5,989 bases of DNA from assembly GCA_030838815.1 (NCBI GenBank), contig JAUZEX010000090.1:1-5989 (forward strand), given 5' to 3'. The position numbers and the translations under genes are program-made. The DNA is from Actinomycetota bacterium (GTDB taxonomy: Bacteria > Actinomycetota > Acidimicrobiia > IMCC26256 > BP-133). This document shows, piece by piece, positions 4,980 through 5,989 of this stretch. Every line of letters begins with the position of its first letter. Position 1 is the first letter of the stretch. The notes under the pieces were generated by a model that did not search any database, was not told where the DNA came from, and worked only from the letters and a program-made list of their open reading frames with translations.

Positions 4980-5989
4980 ATGCTTCGCTCGATGTTCTCC
5001 GGTGTCTCCGGCCTCCGCAGCCACCAGACGATGATGGACGTGATCGGCAACAACATCGCCAACGTCAACACGGTGGGTTACAAGTCGGCCAGCGTCGTCT
5101 TCCAGGACCTGCTGAGCCAGACCATCCGGGGGGCGGGCGTACCGGGCCAGGCCGCCGACGGCGTCGGCGGCACCAACCCCGCCCAGGTCGGGCTCGGCGT
5201 GAAGATCGCCGGGATCACCAACAACTTCGCCCAGGGCGCCTCCCAGCTGACCGGCCGGTCCACCGACCTGTCGATCCAGGGCGACGGGTTCTTCATCGTG
5301 CGGGAGGGTGGCCAGCAGCTCTACACCCGGGCCGGCTCCCTCAACTTCGACGCCCTCGGCCGGCTCACCACCGCCGACGGCTCCGTCCTGCAGGGGTGGG
5401 CGGCCGACGCCAACGGCGTCATCAATCCCAACGCCGCCGTGGGCGACGTGTCGATGCCGCTCGGCCAGAGCACCGCTCCCACCAAGACCGGCAACATCAA
5501 GCTCGGCGGCAACCTGCCGGCCGACGCCGCCGTGGGCACACAGATCGTGACGTCACTCACCGTCTACGACGTGCAGGGCGCCCCGATCGACACGAAGTTC
5601 ACCTTCGCCAAGACCGGCCCCGACGCCTGGACGGTCACCGCCACGATGCCCGATGCGGCCACCCAGGCCCCGGTCACGGTCGGAACCACCAACCTGACGT
5701 GGGATCCCAACGCCACACCGCCGGCCTTCAACCCCGCCGCCGCCCTCACGCTCACCCCCACCGCCGCCACCGGGTCGTGGTCGGGCGGCACCGTCGCCGT
5801 CGACTTCGGCGCCGCGGGCGACGCCCAGGCCCTGCGCCAGTTCGCCGGCCAGTCGAGCGTGGCCGCCCTCTCCCAGGACGGCTCGGCGCTCGGCACGCTC
5901 CAGTCGTTCACCATCGGCCAGGACGGCATCGTGACCGGCGTCTTCTCCAACGGCCGCACCCGGCCCATCGGCCAGATCGCCCTGGCCGG
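4980..5989 (+). CDS. flgE: Flagellar hook protein FlgE, N-terminal part
   Basis: The open frame runs from ATG 4980 through the right edge with no stop, giving 336 residues of an incomplete protein. FlgE polymerises outside the cell into the hook, the universal joint between rod and filament. The N-terminal rod/hook family domain is clear: MLRSMFSGVSGLRSHQTMMD, then IGNNIANVNTVGYK with the conserved ANVNT..YK at residues 27-35. LSIQGDGFFIV (DGFFI at 102-106), LYTRAGSLNFDALGRLTTADG and VLQGW are the usual FlgE core strands. Residues about 145-290 form the variable outer domain, rich in Thr/Ala, where FlgE proteins differ most. The visible end, DGIVTGVFSNGRTRPIGQIALA, is the conserved lead-in to the C-terminal helix domain, so perhaps 50-90 residues are missing. 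FlgF or FlgG are shorter and lack this central domain; the preceding flgD supports FlgE. Confidence 0.96.
   Translation, partial: MLRSMFSGVSGLRSHQTMMDVIGNNIANVNTVGYKSASVVFQDLLSQTIRGAGVPGQAADGVGGTNPAQVGLGVKIAGITNNFAQGASQLTGRSTDLSIQGDGFFIVREGGQQLYTRAGSLNFDALGRLTTADGSVLQGWAADANGVINPNAAVGDVSMPLGQSTAPTKTGNIKLGGNLPADAAVGTQIVTSLTVYDVQGAPIDTKFTFAKTGPDAWTVTATMPDAATQAPVTVGTTNLTWDPNATPPAFNPAAALTLTPTAATGSWSGGTVAVDFGAAGDAQALRQFAGQSSVAALSQDGSALGTLQSFTIGQDGIVTGVFSNGRTRPIGQIALA

Overview
This window is a contiguous piece of a flagellar gene cluster from a very GC-rich bacterium. Every gene is on the + strand, in the order fliH (3' end only) - fliI - fliJ - NlpC/P60 peptidase - fliK - flgD - flgE (5' part only). 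The very high third-position GC, GTG starts at four of the six visible gene starts, and a cell-wall peptidase between fliJ and fliK all suggest an actinobacterium. I cannot fix the lineage; an Acidimicrobiia-like organism is only a guess.

Region by region: bases 1-176 hold the C-terminus of FliH, the regulator of the export ATPase. Bases 173-1525 encode FliI, the export ATPase, with intact Walker motifs. Bases 1522-2049 encode the coiled-coil stalk protein FliJ, whose tail is built from a 51-bp tandem repeat containing palindromes (1930-2031). Bases 2046-2726 encode a small NlpC/P60 (C40) protein with no signal peptide, probably the wall-remodelling enzyme that other bacteria supply through FlgJ. 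Bases 2723-4426 encode FliK, the hook-length control protein, with a long Pro/Ala/Gly-rich region containing short in-frame repeats and a recognisable C-terminal hook domain. Bases 4444-4947 encode a short FlgD (hook cap). From 4980 to the right edge is the first 336 residues of FlgE (hook protein).

The genes form one assembly programme: FliH/FliI/FliJ energise flagellar type III export, the peptidase may open the wall for the rod, FlgD caps hook growth, FlgE forms the hook and FliK stops its growth at the right length. The first four junctions are 4-base stop/start overlaps (GTGA or ATGA), indicating translational coupling. flgD and flgE instead follow short gaps of 17 and 32 bases with good Shine-Dalgarno sequences. 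I see no promoter, terminator, RNA gene, CRISPR array, transposase or phage gene. The gene content is that of a known system; the least ordinary parts are the repeat-built FliJ tail, the peptidase with a non-canonical third active-site position, and the repeats in FliK.
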